From positions 20,872 to 84,871 of the forward strand of contig JBCCUK010000017.1 of the NCBI GenBank assembly GCA_039196965.1: a stretch of 64,000 bases of DNA, written 5' to 3'. Position 1 is the stretch's first letter; each line of letters opens with the position of its first letter. The DNA comes from CALLCD01 sp039196965 (GTDB lineage: Bacteria; Pseudomonadota; Alphaproteobacteria; Caulobacterales; Hyphomonadaceae). The notes below the pieces were generated by a model that saw nothing but the letters and a program-made list of their open reading frames with translations, did not search any database and had not been told where the DNA came from. The position numbers and the translations under genes are program-made. Positions 34,304 through 43,488 of the stretch are shown here, piece after piece.

Positions 34304-35650
34304 CTAGCTCGCTTTCCTGACGGCCTCGGCAACTTCCTCCACCGCGTTCACCATCTTTGTTTCGTTCTGGGCTTCGGCCATAACGCGCACAAGGGGCTCG
34401 GTGCCAGACTTGCGAATTACGAGGCGGCCGGACTTGCCGAGGCGTTTTTTCACTTTGGCGATGGTCTGTTTTACAACTGTGTCGTCGAGGGGATCGATAT
34501 CGCCATAGCGGACATTGATTAGCTTCTGGGGGGCGGGATCAAAGACGCGCGCGACTTCTGCGAGGGGTTTGTCCGTCTCCACCATAACTGCAAGGACCTG
34601 CAGCGCGGCGATGAGGCCATCCCCCGTCGTCGAGAAGTCAGACAGCACTATGTGGCCTGATTGCTCGCCACCAAGATTGTATCCGCCAGCGCGCATCTCT
34701 TCCACCACATAGCGATCCCCCACCCGTGTGCGGATGAGTTTCAGGTCGATCCCAGCGAGATATTGCTCAAGTCCGAGATTGGACATGATGGTCGTGACGA
34801 CGCCGGGCTTTGCCAGCTTCCCGGCCTCTTTCCACTGTGTTGCGATCAGGCCGATCAACTGGTCGCCATCGATTTCGTGGCCTTCGCCGTCGACGAGGAT
34901 GCATCTGTCGGCGTCGCCGTCGAGGGCAATGCCAATATCGGCGCGATAGGTCTTCACGGCTTTCTTCAGGGCGGCTGTGTCGGTGGACCCCACCTCATCA
35001 TTGATGTTGAAACCGTTCGGGTCGACGCCGATGGGAAAGACCTCCGCTCCGAGTTCATAGAGGGCACGTGGGGCAACCTTGTAAGCGGCACCATTGGCGC
35101 AATCGACCACAATACGGAGGCCTGATAGGCGCATGCCTCGCGGGAAAGTCGCCTTCACAATCTCGATATAGCGCGAGGTGGCCTCATCAATCCTCAGGGT
35201 ACGGCCGAGGTCTGGCGCGTCGGCGAGCCCACGGTTCAGCGGCTTGTCCATCAGGCTTTCTATTTCAAGCTCAATCTCATCGGAGAGCTTGTAGCCATCC
35301 GGGCCGAACAGCTTCAGGCCATTATCGTGATAGGCATTGTGGGAAGCGGAGATCATAACGCCGAGATCTGCCCTTAAAGAGCGCGTCATCATGGCAACGC
35401 CCGGCGTCGGTAGCGGGCCGAACAGGGTGACATCCATCCCCACGGCGGTGAATCCGGCGACTAGGGCGGGCTCAATCATATAGCCGGAAAGGCGTGTATC
35501 CTTGCCGATGACGACCGAGTGACGGCGGGCATCGGTTGACCGAAAATACTTTCCAGCAGCCATACCAAGGCGCATAGCTATTTCCGGGGTCATCGGGCTT
35601 TTGTTCGCCCGTCCGCGAATGCCGTCTGTGCCAAAATACTTGCGTGTCAT
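34304..35650 (-). CDS. glmM: Phosphoglucosamine mutase
   Basis: GlmM converts glucosamine-6-phosphate to glucosamine-1-phosphate for UDP-GlcNAc. From ATG 35650 the protein is 448 residues, the family norm; a longer frame to 35704 is spurious. The catalytic serine lies in MISASHNAYHDNG, the metal site in DGDADRC and the phosphate-binding loop in IRKSGTEPLVRVM. It is convergent with murB (five bases apart) and divergent from glmS (114 bases apart), so two consecutive UDP-GlcNAc enzymes flank one intergenic region. Confidence 0.97.
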   Translation of the reverse strand: MTRKYFGTDGIRGRANKSPMTPEIAMRLGMAAGKYFRSTDARRHSVVIGKDTRLSGYMIEPALVAGFTAVGMDVTLFGPLPTPGVAMMTRSLRADLGVMISASHNAYHDNGLKLFGPDGYKLSDEIELEIESLMDKPLNRGLADAPDLGRTLRIDEATSRYIEIVKATFPRGMRLSGLRIVVDCANGAAYKVAPRALYELGAEVFPIGVDPNGFNINDEVGSTDTAALKKAVKTYRADIGIALDGDADRCILVDGEGHEIDGDQLIGLIATQWKEAGKLAKPGVVTTIMSNLGLEQYLAGIDLKLIRTRVGDRYVVEEMRAGGYNLGGEQSGHIVLSDFSTTGDGLIAALQVLAVMVETDKPLAEVARVFDPAPQKLINVRYGDIDPLDDTVVKQTIAKVKKRLGKSGRLVIRKSGTEPLVRVMAEAQNETKMVNAVEEVAEAVRKAS

Positions 35651-35764
35651 TACAAGGCCCTCCACGTGCCTTTCTCCAGTCGCAAACCCTTGTGATTTTT
35701 GCAATCTCCAAGAACTTATTTATGGGGAACTGGCCAAGATGATGGCAGAGCGGAGGCAGATTGA

Positions 35765-37591
35765 ATGTGCGGCATAATCGGTATTCTGGGGAATGAGCCT
35801 GTAGCCTACAGGTTACTCGATGCTCTACAGCGGCTTGAATACCGGGGCTATGACAGTGCGGGCATCGCGACTCTGGACGAGGGTACGATCTCCCGTGTGC
35901 GGGCGAAGGGTAAGTTGCAAAACCTCCGTGAGGCGATGTCTGAAGATACCCCGGCCGGCACGTCCGGCATCGGACATACGCGTTGGGCGACCCATGGTGA
36001 ACCGACAGTTACTAACGCCCATCCCCATACGGCTGGACCTGTCGCCATTGTCCATAATGGCATTATAGAGAATTTCCGTGTGCTGCGCGAAGAGCTGGAG
36101 GCGGCTGGCCACGTCTTTGAGACGGATACCGATTCAGAAACCATCGCGCACCTGATCGCCGACCGCTTGAAAGCCGGAGACAGTCCCGAAGAGGCCCTGC
36201 AAGTTACCCTCGGAAAGTTGGAGGGCGCATTCGCCATCGCTGTCCTTTTCGAAGGTAAAGACGACTTGATGATCGGGGCGCGGCGGGGATCGCCGCTCGC
36301 AATAGGGGTAGGAGAGGGCGAGATGTTTCTTGGTTCCGACGCGCTGGCTCTCTCGCCATTCACCCGAAAGGTGATCTATCTGGAGGAAGGTGACTGGTGC
36401 ACCATTTCCAGAACCGGGTATCAGATCTTTGATGCTGCAAACGTATCCGTGGGGCGACGGGCATACATGATCGAAGGGGCCGGTGCGGTGGTGGAGAAGG
36501 GCAATTACCGCCACTTCATGCAGAAGGAAATCTATGAACAGCCCGAGGCTTCTGCCCGGACCATAGGGGCCTATCTCGATCCGTTGGACGAGACTGTGAC
36601 CTTGCCCAGTACCGGCGACATCAATCTCGAAGACATCAAGGGCATCCAGATGGTGGCCTGCGGCACAGCCTATTATGCCTGTTGCGTGGCTGAATACTGG
36701 TTTGAGCAGATTGCCGAGCTACCAATCAAGGTCGATATTGCCTCCGAGTTCCGGTACCGCGATCCGAAGCTTCTACCCGGCGGACTGGCGCTTTTCGTGT
36801 CCCAATCGGGCGAAACGGCGGACACGCTCGCTGCATTGCGTTACTGCAAGGAGGCGGGGCTTAAGACCGCTGCGGTCGTCAATGTCACCACATCTACAAT
36901 TGCTCGCGAAGCGGATATTGTGCTGCCAATCCTCGCCGGGCCGGAAATTGGCGTGGCATCCACCAAGGCTTTCACAGGCATGCTTTGCGCGCTGGCATCA
37001 TTGGCTCTTGCCATGGGCAAGGCGAGGGGATGCGTTCCGCGAGAGGATGAAGTGCGGATGGTCCAGGCTCTGGAGTCCGTCCCCCGCCTCATGGCCGATG
37101 CACTGAAACTAGCAGAGCCGATCGCGGAGCTTTCCCGCGATCTCGCCAAGGCCCGAGACGTACTTTATCTCGGCCGCGGGGTTCACTTTCCGATCGCGAT
37201 GGAGGGCGCTCTCAAGCTGAAGGAGATCAGCTATATCCATGCTGAGGGCTACGCCTCTGGTGAGCTCAAACATGGCCCCATTGCCCTCATCGATGAGAAG
37301 ACGCCGGTGATTTTCGTTGCGCCGCACGATCATCTCTTCGAGAAATCCCTGTCCAATCTCCAGGAGGTCGCCGCGCGTCGGGGGCCCGTCATTCTAATTT
37401 CCGACGGTAAGGGCATAACGGAATCTGCAGGAGCTGCAGCGCAAACCATCCCAATGCCACCTTGCGACCCCTTCATTGCGCCGATCCTCTACGCGCTGCC
37501 GGTACAGTTGCTCGCCTATCACACGGCCGTGGAGAAGGGCACCGATGTCGACCAGCCGCGGAACCTCGCAAAGTCGGTCACGGTTGAGTAG
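35765..37591 (+). CDS. glmS: Glutamine-fructose-6-phosphate aminotransferase (isomerizing)
   Basis: GlmS makes glucosamine-6-phosphate from fructose-6-phosphate and glutamine. The 608-residue protein has the N-terminal nucleophile Cys2 (MCGIIGILG), the glutaminase motifs GIGHTRWATHGEPT and HNGIIENF, and two SIS domains (SQSGETADTLAAL; GRGVHFPIAMEGALKLKEISYIHAEGY) with the C-terminal KSVTVE. ATG 35765 follows GGAGG. I see no glmS ribozyme-like leader in the 114 bases upstream, which is expected in this group. Confidence 0.97.
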   Translation: MCGIIGILGNEPVAYRLLDALQRLEYRGYDSAGIATLDEGTISRVRAKGKLQNLREAMSEDTPAGTSGIGHTRWATHGEPTVTNAHPHTAGPVAIVHNGIIENFRVLREELEAAGHVFETDTDSETIAHLIADRLKAGDSPEEALQVTLGKLEGAFAIAVLFEGKDDLMIGARRGSPLAIGVGEGEMFLGSDALALSPFTRKVIYLEEGDWCTISRTGYQIFDAANVSVGRRAYMIEGAGAVVEKGNYRHFMQKEIYEQPEASARTIGAYLDPLDETVTLPSTGDINLEDIKGIQMVACGTAYYACCVAEYWFEQIAELPIKVDIASEFRYRDPKLLPGGLALFVSQSGETADTLAALRYCKEAGLKTAAVVNVTTSTIAREADIVLPILAGPEIGVASTKAFTGMLCALASLALAMGKARGCVPREDEVRMVQALESVPRLMADALKLAEPIAELSRDLAKARDVLYLGRGVHFPIAMEGALKLKEISYIHAEGYASGELKHGPIALIDEKTPVIFVAPHDHLFEKSLSNLQEVAARRGPVILISDGKGITESAGAAAQTIPMPPCDPFIAPILYALPVQLLAYHTAVEKGTDVDQPRNLAKSVTVE

Positions 37592-37595
37592 GCAT

Positions 37596-39029
37596 CTAGC
37601 CTATCCCAGCAAGCCTCCTCATTTCCTCTTTGACGGCGTCGAGCTCGGCAGTTGTCGGATTGATCAGTATCGCGGACGCGAACCAGTCGCCGAGAACATT
37701 GTAAACGTTCCCAGAGTCCACGTAGAAAGCTTCTCTGATAATTGGCCAATTTGTCAGGTCAGCATCAACGACTTCAATCAGATGAATGTTTCCGTCGGTC
37801 AGCCCCTGGGCGCTTGATGGCGCGGTTGCGCCATCCAAAAGCAATGTGGGCGTTCCCATACCAGCTGATGCCAGCAACGATCCGCTCTGCCAGTAATGAC
37901 TATACTGGCTGCTTGTATTGGAGATCCATAATCCAATCGAGTCAGTCGTCCGCATGGCGGTGAGATAGTGAACGCCTGTTCCCCATCCAGGGTTTGTGAC
38001 TTCCAATGAGGAGTTGTGTCCGTCGGTTAGCCGCTTATGGAGCGCACCTTCCGATGCGTATATCGGATGTTGATTCACGTCGGCAGGAGCAACAAGGTGA
38101 TTTCCATTGCCGGAAAGATCAGTGATGCGGCCGAACGTGCCGCCATTAACTGGCGAGCCGCCGGTCCCGTCCGGATTGATGGAAAGAGCATCGGGTGTTG
38201 ATGGCCAAAATCCGGCTAGACTGCTGATTGCCGTTGCATCAAAGCCTGTCGGCGGCAGCGGCGGAGGAGGTGGTGGTGCAGGAGGGGGAGGCGGCGGCGG
38301 TGATCCGGAGCCACCGTCATCGGTCCCGGATTGATCGGGCAGATCCACACCGTTCGGAAAGGACACCCGGCCATCCGGTGCCACATTGATCGCTGTTGCA
38401 AATGTATGTCCGTCATTGCTGACGCGGATTTGAAACCCGTCTGGTCCGCCAAGTCCGATTTCCGCCTCGCCGCCAAACCCGGTCTGAAAAATGATCGATG
38501 CGGCATCACTTATGGATGCCCGATTGATTATCAACCTGTGACTGTCTGCTTCGGCATTCAACAGCGTTACCGGACTGGTGACCGAAAGCCGGTTCACCGG
38601 ATCTGCAGTAGTGTTGATGCCCAGCAAAGGCAGGGTTTCCACTGGGCCCACGGGGACACCCCCGCCTTCGCCAGCGCTGAAAGCCGTCCAGACACCGCTG
38701 GAATAGACAAGCAAGCTTTGGATTTCTGTGTTCCAGGCCCGCCAGCCTTCGCCGGGTGTGTAGAACATCCAGGCTCCGTCCTGAAATGCAGCGATTTCGC
38801 CGTCATGGCCTTCCCAGTCGCCGGTGCTTCCTGCCGCTGCAATGTAGCGGCTGCCGGGTTCAGGATCGGCGGGCGGGCTTGTCAGACTGGCACTTTGAAC
38901 CGAGAGCTGAACGATGGCATCGAGCCCGCGTATTGCCTCATTGTGGGTGACATGCTTTTGCGCCTGGGCGGAAAGAATATAGGGTAGTCGGAGATTTTCG
39001 CTGCTGTCCAAAGTGATGTCTCCCGGCAA
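37596..39029 (-). CDS. DUF2793 tail-fibre-like protein with C-terminal LamG-like domain
   Basis: The 477-residue protein starts with a DUF2793 domain (residues about 8-125: RLPYILSAQAQKHVTHNEAI, GRDGEIAAFQDGAWMFYTPGEGWRAW-like text), found in phage and gene-transfer-agent tail-fibre proteins. A proline-rich linker (PPPPPPPAPPPPPP, about residues 248-262) leads to a C-terminal region (GFWPSTPDALSINPDG, DLSGNGNHLVAP) resembling concanavalin/LamG-type carbohydrate-binding folds. No other phage gene is nearby. It is convergent with glmS (four bases) and divergent from polysaccharide genes. Relation to a GTA-like particle encoded elsewhere is inference. Confidence 0.82.
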   Translation of the reverse strand: MPGDITLDSSENLRLPYILSAQAQKHVTHNEAIRGLDAIVQLSVQSASLTSPPADPEPGSRYIAAAGSTGDWEGHDGEIAAFQDGAWMFYTPGEGWRAWNTEIQSLLVYSSGVWTAFSAGEGGGVPVGPVETLPLLGINTTADPVNRLSVTSPVTLLNAEADSHRLIINRASISDAASIIFQTGFGGEAEIGLGGPDGFQIRVSNDGHTFATAINVAPDGRVSFPNGVDLPDQSGTDDGGSGSPPPPPPPAPPPPPPLPPTGFDATAISSLAGFWPSTPDALSINPDGTGGSPVNGGTFGRITDLSGNGNHLVAPADVNQHPIYASEGALHKRLTDGHNSSLEVTNPGWGTGVHYLTAMRTTDSIGLWISNTSSQYSHYWQSGSLLASAGMGTPTLLLDGATAPSSAQGLTDGNIHLIEVVDADLTNWPIIREAFYVDSGNVYNVLGDWFASAILINPTTAELDAVKEEMRRLAGIG

Positions 39030-39177
39030 TTGCGATTTGCAGTTGGTGGGAGTTTAGTGAGAGGCTTTTCGCTGTTGGATAGATTTCAACGAGACAGACA
39101 TTTGTGCGGTAGGAATACCTTGCAATATCAATGTGATCGCCTAGGGAAGCGGGTGTAGAAATACGGGGCATTCAGCC

Positions 39178-40248
39178 ATGATTGTATATCCAGTTCTCAT
39201 GGTGGGTGGTGCCGGAACGCGCCTTTGGCCGGTGTCGCGCAGGGCACGGCCAAAACAGTTTCAGAACCTTGTCGACCCGAAGCGCAGCCTGTTTCAGGAC
39301 ACGATTTTGCGCATGCTCGAGACGGATGGTGCTTCGGAGATTGGGCCGCCGGTTGTTATCGGGTCTTCTGCCTATCAGGGGCTTATCGAGGAACAGCTCG
39401 ACAGTATTGGTGTTGAGCCCGCGGCGATTGTTCTGGAACCAAAGCCGAAGAACACTGCAGCTGTGGCAGCCGTCGCGGCGAGGATCGTCGATCAATTGCC
39501 GGGAGACGGCCATTGCCTGCTGATGCCGTCCGATCACCATGTTCCGGGCGCAGGGGCTTTCCGTGCGGCCATGGAAGACGGCGTTCCGGCGTCCGATGAG
39601 GGGCTGATAGTCACATTTGGAATTGCCATGACCCGCCCCGAAAAAGGGTTCGGCCACATCGAGCCGGGTGAGGAGATTCGCCACAATGTTCGCCGGATCA
39701 GGAGCTTTGTGGAGAAGCCCCAGCCCCCCCTCGATCAGGAGCTGTTCGATCGTGGGGCCCATGCTTGGAATGCTGGAATATTCCTGTTCAAGCCAGCGAC
39801 AATGATCCGGGAGATGACCACCCATTGCGGAGACATTCTCAAAGCCGTGGATGCGTCTCTGCCGGACGGGCTTCCCACCAACCGGGTGGTCCATCTCGAT
39901 CCTGCGGCGTTCGATGCCTGCCCCGGCGGATCCGTTGATGTTGCTGTGATGCAGGAAACCGCCAACGCCGCGATGGTCGGTCCGGTAAATTGCGGCTGGA
40001 ACGATATTGGTGGCTGGCTTGCCCTGTCGCAAATGCAAGACAACGCTTCGGCCGATATCGTTACACTCGACAGCGGATCGAGTTATGTGAAGTCGGACGG
40101 TTCAGTCTTGGTGGCCGGCATTGGCCTTGAGGACATGATCGTCGTCGCCCATGAAGGTGCCGTTCTTATTGTCCCGAAGGACCGGGCGCAGGATGTAAAG
40201 CGCATCATCGCCGAACTTGAGCGCCGCAATATGGATGATCGGCTGTGA
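39178..40248 (+). CDS. manC: Mannose-1-phosphate guanylyltransferase
   Basis: The enzyme makes GDP-mannose from mannose-1-phosphate and GTP. The 356-residue protein has the nucleotidyltransferase signature MVGGAGTRLWPVSRRARPKQF, then PKNTAAVAAV, PSDHHV, FVEKP and WNAGIFLF. It has only the transferase part and lacks the isomerase domain of bifunctional AlgA/XanB. It overlaps the IMPase gene by GTGA and starts a run of polysaccharide precursor genes. Confidence 0.93.
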   Translation: MIVYPVLMVGGAGTRLWPVSRRARPKQFQNLVDPKRSLFQDTILRMLETDGASEIGPPVVIGSSAYQGLIEEQLDSIGVEPAAIVLEPKPKNTAAVAAVAARIVDQLPGDGHCLLMPSDHHVPGAGAFRAAMEDGVPASDEGLIVTFGIAMTRPEKGFGHIEPGEEIRHNVRRIRSFVEKPQPPLDQELFDRGAHAWNAGIFLFKPATMIREMTTHCGDILKAVDASLPDGLPTNRVVHLDPAAFDACPGGSVDVAVMQETANAAMVGPVNCGWNDIGGWLALSQMQDNASADIVTLDSGSSYVKSDGSVLVAGIGLEDMIVVAHEGAVLIVPKDRAQDVKRIIAELERRNMDDRL

Positions 40249-41003
40249 CGGATCACCCGGCTGATCTCGACACCCTCATTGAGACTGCTGAAACAGCCGC
40301 AAGGGCGGCCGGTGAGCTTCTGAGACATCGAGGGGAAGACACAAAAGGTGTTTTGTTCGAGACAGGCCGGGACATAAAACTCGCTGCCGACCGCGCTGCC
40401 GAAGCCGTTATTCTTGAGACGCTTCAAACCGCGTCGGACATTCCGATCCTGGCCGAGGAGAGCGGGCAGCATGATGGGGCGGCGAGCGATCTTCTATGGG
40501 TGGTCGATCCCCTTGACGGGTCAGCGAACTATAATCGCGAGATTCCGCTTTGTGCCGTTTCCATCGGGCTTATGCGCGCAGATGAACCGCTGCTCGGCGT
40601 GATCTATGACTTCAACACCGATGAGCTCTACTCCGGCGGGATGGGGCTCCCGGCCACTCTCAATGGCAAAGAGATCCGCGTGTCGGACGTTTCCGAAAAA
40701 GGCAGGGCGATATTGGCGACCGGGCTTCCCGTAAGTGCTGACTATTCGCCGGAAGCCCTCGGCACCATGGCGGCCGGTTTCGCCGATTGGAAGAAGGTGC
40801 GCATGTTAGGAACATCGACCATTGCAGCGGCCTATGTCGCGGCGGGCCGGGTCGACCGGTATGCAGAGACCGGAGCGCGCCTCTGGGATGTCGCTGCGGG
40901 TCTCGCCATTGTCCGCGCTGCCGGAGGTCGCGCCATTATAGGCGACGGTCCCCTAGACGGTGCGCGGTCAATTCTCATCGACAATGGCCGCCTGCCGCAT
41001 TAA
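40245..41003 (+). CDS. Inositol monophosphatase family phosphatase
   Basis: The 252-residue protein has the metal-binding motifs of the IMPase superfamily: ILAEESG, DPLDGSANYNR and LWDVAAGLAIVRAAGG. Members hydrolyse inositol-, histidinol-, 3'-phosphoadenosine- or sugar-phosphates. The GTG start overlaps the manC stop (GTGA), so the protein is made with ManC and may supply or recycle a sugar-phosphate of that pathway; this is inference. A second IMPase-type gene (cysQ) lies at 45625, so the two have probably divided roles. Confidence 0.9.
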   Translation: MTDHPADLDTLIETAETAARAAGELLRHRGEDTKGVLFETGRDIKLAADRAAEAVILETLQTASDIPILAEESGQHDGAASDLLWVVDPLDGSANYNREIPLCAVSIGLMRADEPLLGVIYDFNTDELYSGGMGLPATLNGKEIRVSDVSEKGRAILATGLPVSADYSPEALGTMAAGFADWKKVRMLGTSTIAAAYVAAGRVDRYAETGARLWDVAAGLAIVRAAGGRAIIGDGPLDGARSILIDNGRLPH

Positions 41004-41035
41004 TCGGTGATGCTGGTCTGTGCTGGAGTAAGCTT

Positions 41036-42094
41036 ATGGCGAGATTGTTGGTTACGGGCGGTGCGGGGTTCATAGGCTCTGCAGTTGTACGCATGGCGAT
41101 CCAACGCGGTCATGATGTTCTGAATGTCGACAAGCTCACCTATGCGGCAAATCTTGCCAATCTGGCCGATGTGGAGGCCCATGCCAGATATCGGCTCGAA
41201 AAGGCCGATATTTGCGATGGCCAGCGCATGGCGGCATTGATGGCGGAATTCCGTCCCGATGCGGTTATGCATCTCGCCGCCGAGACCCATGTGGACCGTT
41301 CTATTGATGGTCCCGCAGCCTTTATCGAAACGAATATTGTCGGCACCTATGCCCTGCTGGAAGCGGCAAGGGCCTATGCCGAAAGCGATGCATCCCCTGA
41401 AGGGTTTCGCTTTCATCACGTCTCTACTGATGAAGTCTTCGGATCTCTTGGTGCGGAAGGCCATTTCGACGAAGCTTCGCCCTATCAGCCACGTTCGCCA
41501 TATTCGGCGGCAAAGGCGTCATCCGATATGCTCGTGCGGGCTTGGGGCGAGACATTTGGCCTGCCCTTCATGCTGTCCAATTGCTCGAACAATTACGGCC
41601 CCTTCCAGTTCCCGGAGAAGCTGATCCCGGTGGTGATCGAAAAAGCGAAAGCAGGCGCGCCGATCCCTGTCTATGGCACGGGCGTGAATGTGCGGGACTG
41701 GCTCTATGTCGATGACCACGCCGATGCCTTGCTTCTGATTGCTGAGAAAGGGGTGCCCGGCGAGACCTACATGGTCGGCGGCCGCGCCGAACGGACAAAT
41801 CTCGATATCGTCAAAACGATCTGCGCCGAGCTTGACCACCGCTTCCCGGACGCGCCAGCTCGGCCCCATGAAGACCTGATCGAATTCGTAGCGGATCGGC
41901 CTGGCCATGATCATCGCTATGCTGTCGATTGTTCGAAGATCGAGCGCGAGCTTGGCTGGACACCGAAAATGTCTTTCGATGATGGCATCGCCGCCACCGT
42001 TGACTGGTATCTCTCCAATCAGGACTGGCTGGACAAGATCCGGGAAGGCGGTTTTGACGGCACTCGCCTCGGCCTCGTTCGCAAAGCAGGGTAG
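41036..42094 (+). CDS. rfbB: dTDP-glucose 4,6-dehydratase
   Basis: RfbB converts dTDP-glucose to dTDP-4-keto-6-deoxyglucose. From ATG 41036, after a GGAGTAAG ribosome-binding site, the protein is 352 residues. Motifs are GGAGFIGS, HLAAETHVDRSIDGP, STDEVFGSLG, catalytic YSAAKASSD and NNYGPFQFPEKLIP. The frame runs upstream to 40787 through the IMPase gene and is clearly not used. It is followed nine bases later by rfbA. Confidence 0.97.
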   Translation: MARLLVTGGAGFIGSAVVRMAIQRGHDVLNVDKLTYAANLANLADVEAHARYRLEKADICDGQRMAALMAEFRPDAVMHLAAETHVDRSIDGPAAFIETNIVGTYALLEAARAYAESDASPEGFRFHHVSTDEVFGSLGAEGHFDEASPYQPRSPYSAAKASSDMLVRAWGETFGLPFMLSNCSNNYGPFQFPEKLIPVVIEKAKAGAPIPVYGTGVNVRDWLYVDDHADALLLIAEKGVPGETYMVGGRAERTNLDIVKTICAELDHRFPDAPARPHEDLIEFVADRPGHDHRYAVDCSKIERELGWTPKMSFDDGIAATVDWYLSNQDWLDKIREGGFDGTRLGLVRKAG

Positions 42095-42103
42095 AGCGCA
42101 GCC

Positions 42104-42976
42104 ATGAAGGGCATCATCCTCGCCGGAGGCAGCGGCACACGCCTGCACCCGATCACGCGCGGCGTCTCCAAGCAGCTCCTGCCGATCTATGACAAACCCA
42201 TGGTGTATTACCCCATGAGCGTTCTGATGCTGGCCGGCATCAGGGACATATTGATCATCACCACACCGGAAGATGTGGCGTCGTTTGAGCGGCTGTTCGG
42301 CGATGGTAGCGATCTCGGGGTCAATATCTCATACGCCGTTCAACCGAGCCCGGACGGTCTTGCCCAGGCATTCATCATCGGGGAGTCCTTCATTGATGGC
42401 GTGCCCTCTGCCCTCGTGCTCGGGGACAATATATTCTACGGCCACGGCCTTCAGGATGAGCTGATGGATGCCGCTGCTCTTAATGAGGGTGCGCGGATAT
42501 TCGCATATCAGGTTGCCGATCCCGAACGCTACGGCGTTATCGAGTTTGACGCGGGCGGCTCGGTCATTTCCATCGAAGAAAAGCCGGAAAATCCGAAATC
42601 GAATTTCGCTGCTACCGGCCTTTACTTCTACGACGGCACGGTCAGTGAGCGTGCCAAATCTCTGAAGCCCTCCGAACGCGGCGAGCTGGAAATCACCGAT
42701 CTGAACAAGCTCTATCTCAAAGACGGCCTGATGAGTGTATCCTCCCTTGGTCGGGGCTATGCGTGGCTCGATACGGGCACCCATGATTCCCTGCTGGAAG
42801 CCTCGCATTTCGTGCAGACCATCGAGGCCCGCCAGGGGCTGAAAATCGCCTGTCTGGAGGAGATCGCATGGCGGAACGGTTTCATTGATGATGCAACCCT
42901 TGCCGCCCATGCGAGGCGTCTGGAGAAAACCGGCTATGGCGCGTATCTCAAACGCATTGTCGCCGGCGAGGTTTGA
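42104..42976 (+). CDS. rfbA: Glucose-1-phosphate thymidylyltransferase
   Basis: RfbA makes dTDP-glucose from glucose-1-phosphate and dTTP, the first step towards dTDP-rhamnose. The 290-residue protein has GGSGTRLHPITRGVSKQLLPIYDKPM, VLGDNIFYG and IEEKPENPKSNFA. The product of this gene feeds RfbB next door. rfbD lies 8.4 kb away and rfbC is absent, so the pathway is split. Confidence 0.97.
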   Translation: MKGIILAGGSGTRLHPITRGVSKQLLPIYDKPMVYYPMSVLMLAGIRDILIITTPEDVASFERLFGDGSDLGVNISYAVQPSPDGLAQAFIIGESFIDGVPSALVLGDNIFYGHGLQDELMDAAALNEGARIFAYQVADPERYGVIEFDAGGSVISIEEKPENPKSNFAATGLYFYDGTVSERAKSLKPSERGELEITDLNKLYLKDGLMSVSSLGRGYAWLDTGTHDSLLEASHFVQTIEARQGLKIACLEEIAWRNGFIDDATLAAHARRLEKTGYGAYLKRIVAGEV

Positions 42977-42981
42977 GGCAT

Positions 42982-43488
42982 ATGGCCATGACCGAAACAA
43001 AGACCCATGATTACACGGCCCGTATCGTCTGGACCGGGAATCGCGGTGAAGGTACACGAACCTACACATCCTATGATCGGACATGGAGCGTCACCACGCC
43101 GGGCAAACCCGTCATCGAATGCTCAAATGATCCTCTGCTCGGCGGTGATCCATCGCTGCCAAACCCGGAAGATATGCTGATCGCCTCGCTCTCGGCTTGT
43201 CACATGCTTTGGTTTCTGCATCTGGCCAGTCAGGCCAATATAATTGTCTTGGCCTATGAAGATGACCCCCTGGCTGTCGGGGAAACCGAGCCCAGTGGCG
43301 CGGGCCGGTTTCTAAGCGCGACCCTGCGGCCCCGTGTCACCCTCGCTGATCCTGCTCAATCAGACGCTGCCGATGCGCTTCATGGTGAGATTCACCAATA
43401 TTGTTTCATTGCTCGCTCTGTTGCCTTTCCGGTTTCCTATGACGCAACCTATCTTTCCGCCGACACCGGTGGCGAGGCTCAAAGATAG
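42982..43488 (+). CDS. OsmC-family peroxidase-like protein
   Basis: The protein from ATG 42982 is 168 residues. It contains the OsmC pattern: NPEDMLIASLSACHMLWFLHLA with the first reactive cysteine, and a second cysteine in HQYCFIARSV near the C-terminus. Such proteins reduce organic hydroperoxides in the cytosol. The open frame starts at TTG 42973, but two in-frame ATG codons (42982, 42988) are better. It follows rfbA after five bases and converges with the DUF2306 gene with a ten-base overlap. Confidence 0.9.
   Translation: MAMTETKTHDYTARIVWTGNRGEGTRTYTSYDRTWSVTTPGKPVIECSNDPLLGGDPSLPNPEDMLIASLSACHMLWFLHLASQANIIVLAYEDDPLAVGETEPSGAGRFLSATLRPRVTLADPAQSDAADALHGEIHQYCFIARSVAFPVSYDATYLSADTGGEAQR

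Noticed and set aside
40787..41035. An N-terminal extension of rfbB in frame across the IMPase gene
   Set aside because: The extension is arginine- and cysteine-rich shadow sequence; ATG 41036 has a ribosome-binding site and starts at the Rossmann motif.
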